This document shows positions 1-5,248 of a stretch of 5,248 nt of DNA, in pieces. Both the position numbers and the translations under genes were made by a program. Source of the stretch: an uncultured Candidatus Methylacidiphilales bacterium (GTDB lineage: Bacteria > Verrucomicrobiota > Verrucomicrobiia > Methylacidiphilales > CALFVM01). The stretch spans positions 1-5,248 of the forward strand of contig CALFVM010000071.1 of the NCBI GenBank assembly GCA_937928665.1. The letters are read 5' to 3'. Numbering within the stretch: the first letter of the stretch is position 1; every line of letters begins with the position of its first letter. A model generated the notes under the pieces. The model did no database searches. It was not told the origin of the DNA and was given only the letters and a program-made list of their open reading frames with translations.

Positions 1-769
1 CGGGATTGTGCCGGTGGGGACGACGGGTGAATCTCCGACGCTGAGCCATGATGAGCATATCCGGGTGATTGAACTGGCGGTGCGGCGGGCCAGTGGCAAG
101 ACCAAGGTGCTGGCCGGAACGGGCTCGAACTCGACGCAGGAAGCGATTGAGCTGACGCATGAAGCCGAGCGGGTCGGAGCGGACGGGGTGCTTTTGGTGG
201 CACCGTATTACAACCGTCCGACGCAGGAGGGGTTGGTGGCGCATTTTTCGGCGGTGGCCGGGTCGACGGATCTGCCGATTGTCCTTTATTCGATTCCGGG
301 CCGGTGCGGAGTGGAGATTGGCGTGGAAACAGTGGTCCGTCTGGCGGAGAGTCGGTCGAACATTGTGGGGATCAAGGAATCGGGAGGATCGATTGAGCGT
401 TTTTCGCAGTTGCGGGCGGCGTTGCCGGAGAGTTTCCTGATTTTATCGGGGGACGACAGCATGACGTTGCCGGCGATGGCGGTGGGGGCGTGTGGGGTGA
501 TCAGTGTGGCGTCGAACGCGGCTCCGAAGCGGGTGAAGAAGCTGGTGGGGCTGGCCCTGGCCGGGCGTTTTGACGCGGCACTGAAAGAACACCTGGAGCT
601 TTATCCGTTGTTCAAGGATTTATTTATTGAAAGCAACCCGGCACCGATTAAGGCGTTGCTGGCGGGGCAGGGCTGGATGACGGATGAGGTCCGGCTTCCG
701 CTGGTGCCGATGACGGCGGGCAACCGTGAGCGGCTCTTGGCTTTGGCAGACAGATTAAATTTGGAGTGA
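1..769 (+). CDS. dapA: 4-hydroxy-tetrahydrodipicolinate synthase (DapA), 5'-truncated by window edge
   Basis: Condenses pyruvate with aspartate-4-semialdehyde, the committed step of diaminopimelate/lysine synthesis, in the cytoplasm. The reading frame is open from base 2 (GIVPVGTTGES...). Alignment by eye with E. coli DapA indicates that about 39 N-terminal residues lie off the left edge; the GTG at position 8 is an internal Val, not the start. Counting that Val as residue 1, the catalytic set is present: Thr5-Thr6 in GTTGES, Tyr94 and Arg99 in VLYSIPGR, and the Schiff-base Lys123 in GIKESGG. PYYNRP (66-71) and LSGDD (146-150) are also family motifs. Residues matching the E. coli lysine feedback site are kept (His14, His17, Asn41, Glu45, Tyr67), so lysine inhibition is inferred. 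The gene ends in tandem stops TGA TGA (767-772), 7 nt before dapB, which implies an operon. Confidence 0.97.
   Translation, partial: GIVPVGTTGESPTLSHDEHIRVIELAVRRASGKTKVLAGTGSNSTQEAIELTHEAERVGADGVLLVAPYYNRPTQEGLVAHFSAVAGSTDLPIVLYSIPGRCGVEIGVETVVRLAESRSNIVGIKESGGSIERFSQLRAALPESFLILSGDDSMTLPAMAVGACGVISVASNAAPKRVKKLVGLALAGRFDAALKEHLELYPLFKDLFIESNPAPIKALLAGQGWMTDEVRLPLVPMTAGNRERLLALADRLNLE
763..766 (+). promoter_or_regulatory. Ribosome binding site of dapB
   Basis: GGAG lies inside the last codons of dapA, 10 nt before the dapB ATG at 777. It is the only clear Shine-Dalgarno-like element seen at a gene start in this window, and it supports coupled translation of dapA and dapB. Confidence 0.6.
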
Positions 770-776
770 TGAAACG

Positions 777-1511
777 ATGACACGGATTGTGATGGTTGGC
801 GCACGTGGGCGGATGGGGCAGGCGATTGTGGGTTTGGCGAAGAAGGACCCATCGTTTGAGGTGGTGGACGAGGTGGATGTGGGGGATGCAATTGCGGCGC
901 AGTTCGGAGCGTGTGACGTGATTATTGATTTCACGCATCACACGGCCACGGTGGAGATTGCTACATGGGCGGCCCGGGCGGGCAAGGCACTGGTGATTGG
1001 AACGACGGGCCACACGGCGTCCGAGCGGGAGGCGGTGCTGGCCTGTGCGGAACGGATTCCCCTGATTTTGTCGCCGAATTTTTCGGTTGGGGTGAACGCG
1101 CTTTTTTATCTGACGCGCCGGGCGGCGGAAATTTTAGGTGAGGGTTTCGACCGGGAGGTGGTGGAGATGCATCACCGGTTGAAAAAGGACGCGCCGAGCG
1201 GAACGGCCCGGCGCTTGGCGGAAATTTTGGCAGAGCAGATGGGCGGGACCTACGAGGAGCTTTGTCGGCACGGGCGTCTGGGCGATACGGGGGAACGGAC
1301 GGGTCGGGAGATTGGGGTTCACGCGTTGCGTGGTGGGGATGTGGTGGGGGACCACACGGTAGTCTTTGCCGGTGCGGGGGAGCGGGTTGAGCTAACGCAT
1401 AAAGCGTCGAGCCGGGATACGTTTGCGGGGGGAGCCCTGCGGGCAGCGGCGTGGTTGAAGGGGCGTGGGCCGGGGAGTTATACGATGTTTGATGTGCTGG
1501 GGTTGGGCTGA
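777..1511 (+). CDS. dapB: 4-hydroxy-tetrahydrodipicolinate reductase (DapB)
   Basis: Reduces hydroxy-tetrahydrodipicolinate to tetrahydrodipicolinate with NAD(P)H, the step after DapA. The 244-residue protein opens with a Rossmann dinucleotide loop, VGARGRMGQ (residues 7-15). It continues with DVIIDFTHH (47-55), GTTGHT (75-80) and SPNFSVGVN (99-107). The active-site block EMHHRLKKDAPSGTA (130-144) has His132, His133 and Lys136 at the positions of E. coli His159, His160 and Lys163. The C-terminal block RGGDVVGDHTVVF (185-197) with ELTHKASSRDTFA is also typical. At 244 residues it is shorter than the roughly 270 of E. coli. The missing part is mostly between the second strand of the Rossmann fold and DVIIDF, a variable region, so activity is not in doubt. 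The ATG at 777 has GGAG upstream and is 7 nt from the dapA stop. Confidence 0.97.
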   Translation: MTRIVMVGARGRMGQAIVGLAKKDPSFEVVDEVDVGDAIAAQFGACDVIIDFTHHTATVEIATWAARAGKALVIGTTGHTASEREAVLACAERIPLILSPNFSVGVNALFYLTRRAAEILGEGFDREVVEMHHRLKKDAPSGTARRLAEILAEQMGGTYEELCRHGRLGDTGERTGREIGVHALRGGDVVGDHTVVFAGAGERVELTHKASSRDTFAGGALRAAAWLKGRGPGSYTMFDVLGLG

Positions 1512-1526
1512 GACGGGTGGCGGGGA

Positions 1527-1545
1527 CGTGAGGTCGTGGCTCACG
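1527..1545. terminator. Possible hairpin between convergent dapB and DAHP synthase genes
   Basis: CGTGAG (1527-1532) and CTCACG (1540-1545) form a perfect 6-bp inverted repeat with a 7-nt loop. It lies in the 50-bp spacer between two convergent stop codons. No T-run follows on either strand, so it is not a canonical intrinsic terminator. The position, rather than the sequence, is the main argument for a terminator. Confidence 0.35.
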
Positions 1546-1561
1546 GCGGGAGAGTGGAGAT

Positions 1562-2608
1562 TCAGGCAAGAGCGTCGTGGGCGAAACGGAGGAGTTTTTC
1601 TGTTGCGGGCCAGTCGAGGCACGGGTCGGTGACGGAAACACCGTAGCGGAGGCTGGACCGGCCGGAGGTGATCGGTTGACTGCCGGCCTCGAGGTAGCTT
1701 TCGACCATCATCCCAATGAGGCCGGTGTTACCGGCAGTGCGTTGTTCGATGACGGAACGCCAGACGATTTCCTGTTTGAGGGGCTGCTTGCCGGAGTTGG
1801 CGTGGCTGCAATCGACCATGACGACGGGGTTGAGACCAGCTTTCTCGAGTCGGGCGAGGGCTTCCTGGATGCTTTCGGGGTCGTAGTTGGTTCGGATATG
1901 ACCGCCGCGGAGGACGGCGTGCCCCCAAGGGTTGCCGGTGGTACGGATGATGGAGGTGAGGCCGTCGCGGTCGATGCCGAGAAAACTGTGGGGGTGCATG
2001 GCGGCAGCCATGGCGTCGATGGCGACCTGGAGACTGCCGTCGGTGCCGTTTTTGAAGCCGATGGGCATGGAGAGACCACTGGCCATTTCGCGGTGGGTTT
2101 GGGACTCGGTGGTTCGGGCACCGATGGCGGCCCAACTGATAAGGTCGGAAGTGTATTGAGGGAGGATGGGGTCGAGAAATTCGGTGGCCGCGGGCAGGCC
2201 AAGTGCGGCGATGTCGAGGAGGAGTTTCCGGGCGAGTGGAAGGCCAGCTTCGATGCGGGTGGAGCCGTCGAGTTCAGGATCGTTGATGAGACCTTTCCAG
2301 CCGATGGTGGTTCGGGGTTTTTCAAAATAGACGCGCATGAGGATAAAGAGACGGTCGGCGACTTCATCGCGGACGGCGGCCAGGCGGCGGGCGTAGTCGA
2401 GAGCACCGTCGGGGTCGTGAATGGAGCAGGGTCCAACGACGATGAGAAGCCGGTCATCGCGTTTTTGGAGAATGGCTTTGATGGTTTCGCGGGACTCGTG
2501 GACGAGGCGATAGGCGGATTCCGGGGCGGGGAGGGATTCTTTGAGGGCGATGGGGGAGATGAGCCGGACGACTTCGCGGACGTGGACGTTCTGGATGGAA
2601 GGCAACAT
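1562..2608 (-). CDS. aroF: Class I (type I-alpha) DAHP synthase, AroF/AroG/AroH family
   Basis: Condenses phosphoenolpyruvate and erythrose-4-phosphate to 3-deoxy-D-arabino-heptulosonate 7-phosphate, the entry step of the shikimate pathway. The 348-residue length matches the E. coli isozymes, and numbering agrees almost residue for residue. Family blocks are [10 protein letters not shown] (57-66), [10 protein letters not shown] (91-100) and [19 protein letters not shown] (164-182), with FKNGTDG following. Predicted metal ligands are Cys61, His269, Glu303 and Asp328. PEP/phosphate contacts are Arg92, Lys97, Arg165, Lys186 and Arg234. The residue aligned with the AroG/yeast isozyme specificity position is Gly211 (PHSFLGI), as in tyrosine-inhibited forms, rather than Ser as in phenylalanine-inhibited forms. 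I infer tyrosine sensitivity, so the aroF symbol is tentative. The start [10 protein letters not shown] fits the family N-terminus, but I see no Shine-Dalgarno upstream. It is convergent with dapB and divergent from the small basic protein gene. Confidence 0.96.
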   Translation of the reverse strand: MLPSIQNVHVREVVRLISPIALKESLPAPESAYRLVHESRETIKAILQKRDDRLLIVVGPCSIHDPDGALDYARRLAAVRDEVADRLFILMRVYFEKPRTTIGWKGLINDPELDGSTRIEAGLPLARKLLLDIAALGLPAATEFLDPILPQYTSDLISWAAIGARTTESQTHREMASGLSMPIGFKNGTDGSLQVAIDAMAAAMHPHSFLGIDRDGLTSIIRTTGNPWGHAVLRGGHIRTNYDPESIQEALARLEKAGLNPVVMVDCSHANSGKQPLKQEIVWRSVIEQRTAGNTGLIGMMVESYLEAGSQPITSGRSSLRYGVSVTDPCLDWPATEKLLRFAHDALA

Positions 2609-2677
2609 AGACAGATGGGAGAGGTTAGCGGGTGGTCCGGAGAGCGCACGAAGAAAGTGTGGGGTCGAGGTTTGCTC

Positions 2678-2695
2678 TTGCCAGTGGGCTGGCGA
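2678..2695. promoter_or_regulatory. Inverted repeat in the divergent spacer, possible operator
   Basis: TTGCCAG (2678-2684), a 4-nt centre TGGG and CTGGCGA (2689-2695) form a near-perfect dyad: five G-C/A-T pairs flanked by one T-G and one T-A. It lies in the 107-bp spacer (2609-2715) between the divergent DAHP synthase and small basic protein genes, 20 bp before the latter's ATG. It could be a repressor site or an RNA hairpin. No regulator is recognised. Confidence 0.25.
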
Positions 2696-2705
2696 CCCGT
2701 AGCCT
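2678..2705 (+). promoter_or_regulatory. Weak candidate sigma-70-type promoter for the small basic protein gene
   Basis: TTGCCA (2678-2683), a 16-bp gap and TAGCCT (2700-2705) give a plausible -35/-10 pair; the -10 keeps the first T, the A and the last T. A transcript from here would begin about 4-5 nt before the ATG at 2716, giving a nearly leaderless mRNA. That would agree with the absence of any Shine-Dalgarno there. This is inference from a short motif match. Confidence 0.22.
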
Positions 2706-2715
2706 TTCGAGCCTT

Positions 2716-2871
2716 ATGTCACAGCACAAAAGCCTTCGGGGTTCGAGCACCATTACGGTCAAGCGGAACGTCCTCAAACGTTTCGAGCGGGTGGACCTGA
2801 TGAAAAAGCGGGGCCAGTGGAAAGAGGGAACCCGCGTTCTCAACCTGCCCAAAACCAAGCCGGAAGCCTGA
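2716..2871 (+). CDS. Small basic protein of the Verrucomicrobia/Chlamydiae type (51 aa)
   Basis: This encodes a 51-residue, strongly basic protein starting MSQHKSLRGSSTITVKRNVL, with RFERVDLMKKRGQWKEG at residues 22-38 and a Lys-rich end. I recall this pattern (SQHKSLRG, then KRNVLKRFER, then KKRGQWKEG) as a conserved small basic protein family of Verrucomicrobia and Chlamydiae, suspected to be ribosome-associated. No biochemical role is known to me. The ATG at 2716 is chosen over the in-frame ATG at 2632 because the conserved block starts there and the upstream residues look random. Codons such as AAC, GTC, CTC and TTC dominate, unlike the G-ending codons of neighbouring genes, which would suit high expression. 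There is no clear ribosome binding site. The pseudouridine synthase gene follows after 29 nt, hinting at a ribosome-related pair. Confidence 0.88.
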   Translation: MSQHKSLRGSSTITVKRNVLKRFERVDLMKKRGQWKEGTRVLNLPKTKPEA

Positions 2872-2900
2872 GCCGGTTGGCGGGGCGACCGGGAAATGCG

Positions 2901-3764
2901 ATGCGCCTGAACCGGTTTCTTGCCTCGGCGGGATTTGGATCCCGGCGAGAGGTTGAGGATTTGGTCCGGGAAGGGCGGGTGGAGATCAATGGGTCGCCCG
3001 TCATGTCGCTGGCCACGACGGTGGCGGAAGGGGACACGGTCAGGGTAGATGGCCGGGTGGTTCGGGCGGAACCAAGGCTGACATTATTGTTTCACAAGCC
3101 GCGGGGAGCAGTTTGTTCAAGGGATCCCCAGGGGGCACCCCGAACGGTTTTTGATTATCTGGGACCAGGGATTCCCCGCCTTTTTTACGTGGGCCGGCTG
3201 GATGCGGATAGTGAGGGTCTGTTGATTTTGACCAACCAGGGGGATCTGGCCCAGCGGTTGGCGCATCCATCGTATCGGATTGAAAAGACCTACCGGGTGA
3301 AGTTGGACAAGCCTCTGGCGGAGATGGATGCGCGGAAGATGGAGAAGGGGTTTACGATTGAGCCAGGCTTTGCGAAGGCCGAATCGGTGCGGGTGCTACC
3401 TGGTGCCTGGGCGGAGGTGGTTTTAACGCAGGGGTTGAACCGCCAGATCCGGTTGATGTTTTGGCGTTTGGGCTATAACGTGGATCGGTTGATTCGAACC
3501 CGGATTGGCAACTTGCTTCTTGGAAAACTTAAACCCGGCCAGGCTGAACCACTGGATGAAACTGAAATCGACCGCTTTCTGCTGGCTCCTGCTCGTCTGG
3601 GTGGTTCCGCTGTCCGCTCAGGAGTTCAGCCACCAGACCGTCCCCGACTCAGCCGTAGGCCGCGCCCGGCCGGGGACAAGCGACGGGGCCCCGCTGTCGC
3701 GCGAGGTGTCGCGCACGCCAAGCGCCGGGGCCAAGGAAGAAATCCTCGACCTGCTCAAGGGTAG
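2901..3764 (+). CDS. S4-domain rRNA pseudouridine synthase, RsuA/RluB/RluF family
   Basis: Isomerises a specific uridine in rRNA to pseudouridine. The start at 2901 puts the S4 RNA-binding domain (MRLNRFLASAGFGSRREVED, residues 1-20, on to about 50) directly at the N-terminus. An in-frame ATG at 2817 lies inside the small basic protein gene and is rejected. The catalytic motif GRLD (98-101) supplies Asp101, followed by SEGLLILTNQGDLAQRLAHP (104-123). The conserved C-terminal element NRQIRLMFWRLGYNVDRLIR (180-199) and KLKPG complete the fold. The domain ends near residue 228. The remaining ~60 residues are a Pro/Gly/Arg-rich basic tail of a kind seen in some RluB proteins, but here it overlaps the next gene out of frame. 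The tail may therefore be a passive open frame or the result of a frameshift. I cannot assign the target uridine (16S or 23S). Only a weak GGGA (2891-2894) precedes the ATG. Confidence 0.92.
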   Translation: MRLNRFLASAGFGSRREVEDLVREGRVEINGSPVMSLATTVAEGDTVRVDGRVVRAEPRLTLLFHKPRGAVCSRDPQGAPRTVFDYLGPGIPRLFYVGRLDADSEGLLILTNQGDLAQRLAHPSYRIEKTYRVKLDKPLAEMDARKMEKGFTIEPGFAKAESVRVLPGAWAEVVLTQGLNRQIRLMFWRLGYNVDRLIRTRIGNLLLGKLKPGQAEPLDETEIDRFLLAPARLGGSAVRSGVQPPDRPRLSRRPRPAGDKRRGPAVARGVAHAKRRGQGRNPRPAQG

Positions 3765-3951
3765 GAATTGGCAGCGGGCGGGTGACGTGGAGGTGGGGAA
3801 TGTGATTTTGCTGCGACGGAGCACGGATGAGCCTGCGCCGGAGGACAAGACAGTGATTCTGCGGTGGCGGACGCCGTCGGAGTATGAACGGGCGCATTTG
3901 AAGAATTCAAAGGGGAAGCGGTTGAACGTCCGGGGTCATTTTCAGTTGTAG
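3556..3951 (+). CDS. Small secreted protein of unknown function (131 aa, signal peptide)
   Basis: I do not recognise this protein. It starts with a classic Sec signal peptide: MKLK, a hydrophobic core AFCWLLLVWVVPL and probable cleavage near LSA-QEF (about residue 21), so the product is exported. Residues 22-60 are low-complexity and rich in Ser, Pro, Gly and Arg. The C-terminal part (KEEILDLLKGRNWQRAGDVE, then GNVILLRRSTDEPAP and a strand-rich end) looks like a small folded domain. The first 209 nt overlap the open tail of the pseudouridine synthase in another frame. By hand count, 57 of the 69 codons in the overlap end in G or C in this frame, against 36 of 68 in the synthase frame, so this frame behaves more like coding DNA. 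There is no strong ribosome binding site (AGG at 3541-3543, 12 nt away). A start upstream at 3505 would bury the signal peptide and is rejected. Confidence 0.72.
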   Translation: MKLKSTAFCWLLLVWVVPLSAQEFSHQTVPDSAVGRARPGTSDGAPLSREVSRTPSAGAKEEILDLLKGRNWQRAGDVEVGNVILLRRSTDEPAPEDKTVILRWRTPSEYERAHLKNSKGKRLNVRGHFQL

Positions 3952-4052
3952 GGGGTGGAGGGAAGGCCGTGGCGACAGTATGATAAAGGAACGGGATGAG
4001 GGATTGGTGGGCGCAGTTAGCGTCGCTCATCGACCGCCTCGACAGCGGGGGG
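3952..4052. other. Convergent spacer between the secreted-protein gene and the ClpX-like gene
   Basis: This 101-bp spacer holds no gene that I can support. It contains GATGAG (3995-4000) and CTCATC (4026-4031), a 6-bp inverted repeat with a 25-nt loop. A second short stem, CGGGG (4046-4050) with CCCCG (4059-4063), has the ClpX-like stop codon in its loop. Neither has a T-run, so termination here is only a positional guess. The GGTCAAATCC beside the second stem resembles a tRNA T-loop but has no tRNA around it. Confidence 0.3.
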
Positions 4053-5248
4053 TCAAATCCCCGAGCGGTAGGAGTCGACGACCCATCGGCTGAGGGTGCC
4101 GTTGGGGTCGATGGCGGCGGGCTCGTCGATGGTGAAGGTCGTGGTGCCGGTGCGGGCCTGGATGAGCTTGAGGCCGAAAGGGAAATCGGAGAAGTGATCC
4201 TGGCAAAACTCGGCGAGAGGTTTGTCGGAGGCCTGGGCGAGTTTGGCGAGGGCGAGGCTGGCGTCGGGGGTGAAGGTGATTTGGATGCCGTGTTGGCGGG
4301 TGAAGTGGGCGGCGAATTCGGCGACGAGTTCAGCTTGTTCTTCGAGGTCGAGTTTTCGTGCGCGCTCGAAGAGGGTACGGCGGGCGGTCTCAGGGTTGTC
4401 GAAGAAGTCGGGGGTGATGGTGACCTCGCGGAGGCGGGTGGAGGGGAGTTCGAATTTGAGGTCGCGCAGGAGTTTTTCGAGGACGGAGACGAGACCACGG
4501 GCACCGGTGCCTTCGAGAGAGGCTTCCTGGGCGATCCGGTCGATGAGGTCGGGGTGGAAGGTGATGCCGATGCCGTAGGCGTGGAAGGAGGCTTCGTATT
4601 GGCGGAGGATGGAGCCTTCGCTTTCGGTGAGGATGCGTTTGAGATCGGCGGTGGAGAGGCTGCGGCAGGTGACGCGGACGGGAAGGCGCCCGGCGAATTC
4701 GGACTCGAATCCATAGTCGATGAGGTCTTTGGTGGAGAGGAGTTCGAAGAGGTCGGCGGGATCGGATTCCGGCCGGGTGGGTTCGGAGGAAAAACCAAGG
4801 GCACCGCGGCGGACGCGGCGGGCGATGAGTTCGGGGAGGCCGCTGAAGGCACCACTGCAGATGAAGAGGATGCTACGGGTGTTGATGGTTTGGGGGGCGT
4901 TGGAGCCACCGCCCCGGGCCATTTCCATGGCCATTTCGAGTTGGCCACGGATGTCGTTGGGGCCGCGAAGAGGAACATCGGTGTCCTCCATGAGCTTGAG
5001 GAGGTTGGTCTGAACGCCGCGTCCGCTGACATCGCGTCCGGCCATCTCACGGGTTCCGGCGATTTTATCGACTTCGTCGAGGTAGATGATGCCGCATTCA
5101 GCGAGGGGGAGATCGTTGTCAGCTTGTTGGACAAGGGAACGGACGAGGTCATCGGTATCTTGGCCGACGTAGCCGGTTTCGCTGAATTTGGTGGCGTCGG
5201 CTTTAACGAAGGGGACACCGATGAGGTCAGCAAGGCAGCGGATGAGAT
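4053..5248 (-). CDS. ClpX-like AAA+ ATPase with extended C-terminus, N-terminus beyond window edge
   Basis: This is the C-terminal 397 residues of a ClpX-type unfoldase; the N-terminus with Walker A lies off the right edge and the frame is open to base 5248. The internal ATG at 5045 falls after Walker B, so it is not the start. Counting from the edge, pore-1 loop GYVGQD is 25-30, Walker B IIYLDEVDKI is 53-62, pore-2-like GRDVSGRGVQ is 70-79, arginine finger GRLPV is 186-190 (Arg187) and sensor 2 GTGARGL is 246-252 (Arg250). ALGF (149-152) replaces the ClpP-docking IGF loop and may still dock. The RKH substrate loop of ClpX is absent, replaced by a longer stretch PNDIRGQLEMAMEMARGGG (96-114). 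ClpX normally stops soon after the sensor-2 domain, but here about 110 residues follow and resemble a degenerate second small domain. It is probably a ClpX paralogue rather than the housekeeping enzyme; ATPase function is expected, but substrate and partner are unknown. Confidence 0.88.
   Translation of the reverse strand, partial: LIRCLADLIGVPFVKADATKFSETGYVGQDTDDLVRSLVQQADNDLPLAECGIIYLDEVDKIAGTREMAGRDVSGRGVQTNLLKLMEDTDVPLRGPNDIRGQLEMAMEMARGGGSNAPQTINTRSILFICSGAFSGLPELIARRVRRGALGFSSEPTRPESDPADLFELLSTKDLIDYGFESEFAGRLPVRVTCRSLSTADLKRILTESEGSILRQYEASFHAYGIGITFHPDLIDRIAQEASLEGTGARGLVSVLEKLLRDLKFELPSTRLREVTITPDFFDNPETARRTLFERARKLDLEEQAELVAEFAAHFTRQHGIQITFTPDASLALAKLAQASDKPLAEFCQDHFSDFPFGLKLIQARTGTTTFTIDEPAAIDPNGTLSRWVVDSYRSGI
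4107..4328 (-). repeat. Degenerate duplicate of the ClpX-like small domain (protein-level repeat)
   Basis: The segment containing HGIQITFTPDASLALAKLA echoes YGIGITFHPDLIDRIAQEA about 95 residues earlier (encoded within 4404-4607). Each copy follows a helix ending in Phe, then G-I-x-I-T-F-x-P-D and an Ala-rich helix. Each ends in a Thr-Ile strand before a Pro/Asp turn (VTITPD versus FTIDEP). The second copy lacks the sensor-2 GAR motif. Similarity is by eye and moderate. Confidence 0.5.

Noticed and set aside
961..1641. - strand frame antisense to dapB
   Set aside because: It is a Pro/Ser/Arg-rich translation typical of an antisense shadow, and dapB on the other strand is complete and conserved.
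1577..2800. Long + strand open frame of 407 codons opposite the DAHP synthase
   Set aside because: It is a Gly/Asp/Val-rich translation lying antisense to a clearly conserved gene, with no recognisable motif. High G content on this strand removes stop codons by chance.
2817..2900. Upstream ATG extending the pseudouridine synthase by 28 residues
   Set aside because: The extension lies inside the small basic protein gene and reads as random sequence. The S4 domain begins right at the ATG at 2901.
4041..4070. tRNA-like T-arm (GGTCAAATCC flanked by G and C runs)
   Set aside because: There is no acceptor, D or anticodon arm around it, and half of it is the 3' end of the ClpX-like coding sequence.
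4720..5013. Small + strand frames opposite the ClpX-like gene (also 4222-4578)
   Set aside because: They are Arg/Ser-rich shadows of the reverse gene with no start signals or recognisable domains.
3755..5233. Long - strand frame of 492 codons overlapping the ClpX-like gene
   Set aside because: The product is Ser/Pro/Thr-rich low complexity in a frame shifted from the ClpX-like gene, whose Walker B and sensor motifs are unmistakable.

Overview
The window reads as an ordinary chromosomal stretch from a G+C-rich Gram-negative-type bacterium, most likely a member of the Verrucomicrobiota. The main clue is a 51-residue small basic protein beginning MSQHKSLRG (2716-2871). I recall this family as characteristic of Verrucomicrobia and Chlamydiae; that is recalled knowledge, not a search. 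The + strand carries more G than C under genes on either strand, which suggests it is a replication leading strand.

Layout: the 3' part of dapA (open at the left edge) is followed 7 nt later by a complete dapB. Together they encode the first two steps of the diaminopimelate/lysine branch (4-hydroxy-tetrahydrodipicolinate synthase and reductase). Facing them on the - strand is a class I DAHP synthase (aroF/aroG type), the entry enzyme of aromatic amino-acid synthesis. A 107-bp divergent spacer separates it from the small basic protein gene. Next on the + strand come an S4-domain rRNA pseudouridine synthase (RsuA/RluB/RluF family) and a small protein with a clear signal peptide. The pseudouridine synthase frame stays open about 209 nt into the secreted-protein gene. 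A 101-bp convergent spacer then leads to a - strand ClpX-like AAA+ ATPase, open at the right edge.

How the genes work together: dapA-dapB looks like a translationally tight operon. The small basic protein and the pseudouridine synthase may share a ribosome-related transcription unit. The aromatic and diaminopimelate genes are neighbours but convergent, so they are probably not co-transcribed.

The two least ordinary items are the ClpX-like ATPase and the overlap at 3556-3764. The ATPase keeps its Walker B, pore-loop, arginine-finger and sensor-2 residues. It has lost the ClpX RKH loop and carries a C-terminal extension that looks like a degenerate second copy of the small domain. The overlap coincides with a local loss of the G excess. 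I see no mobile elements, CRISPR arrays, rRNA or tRNA genes.
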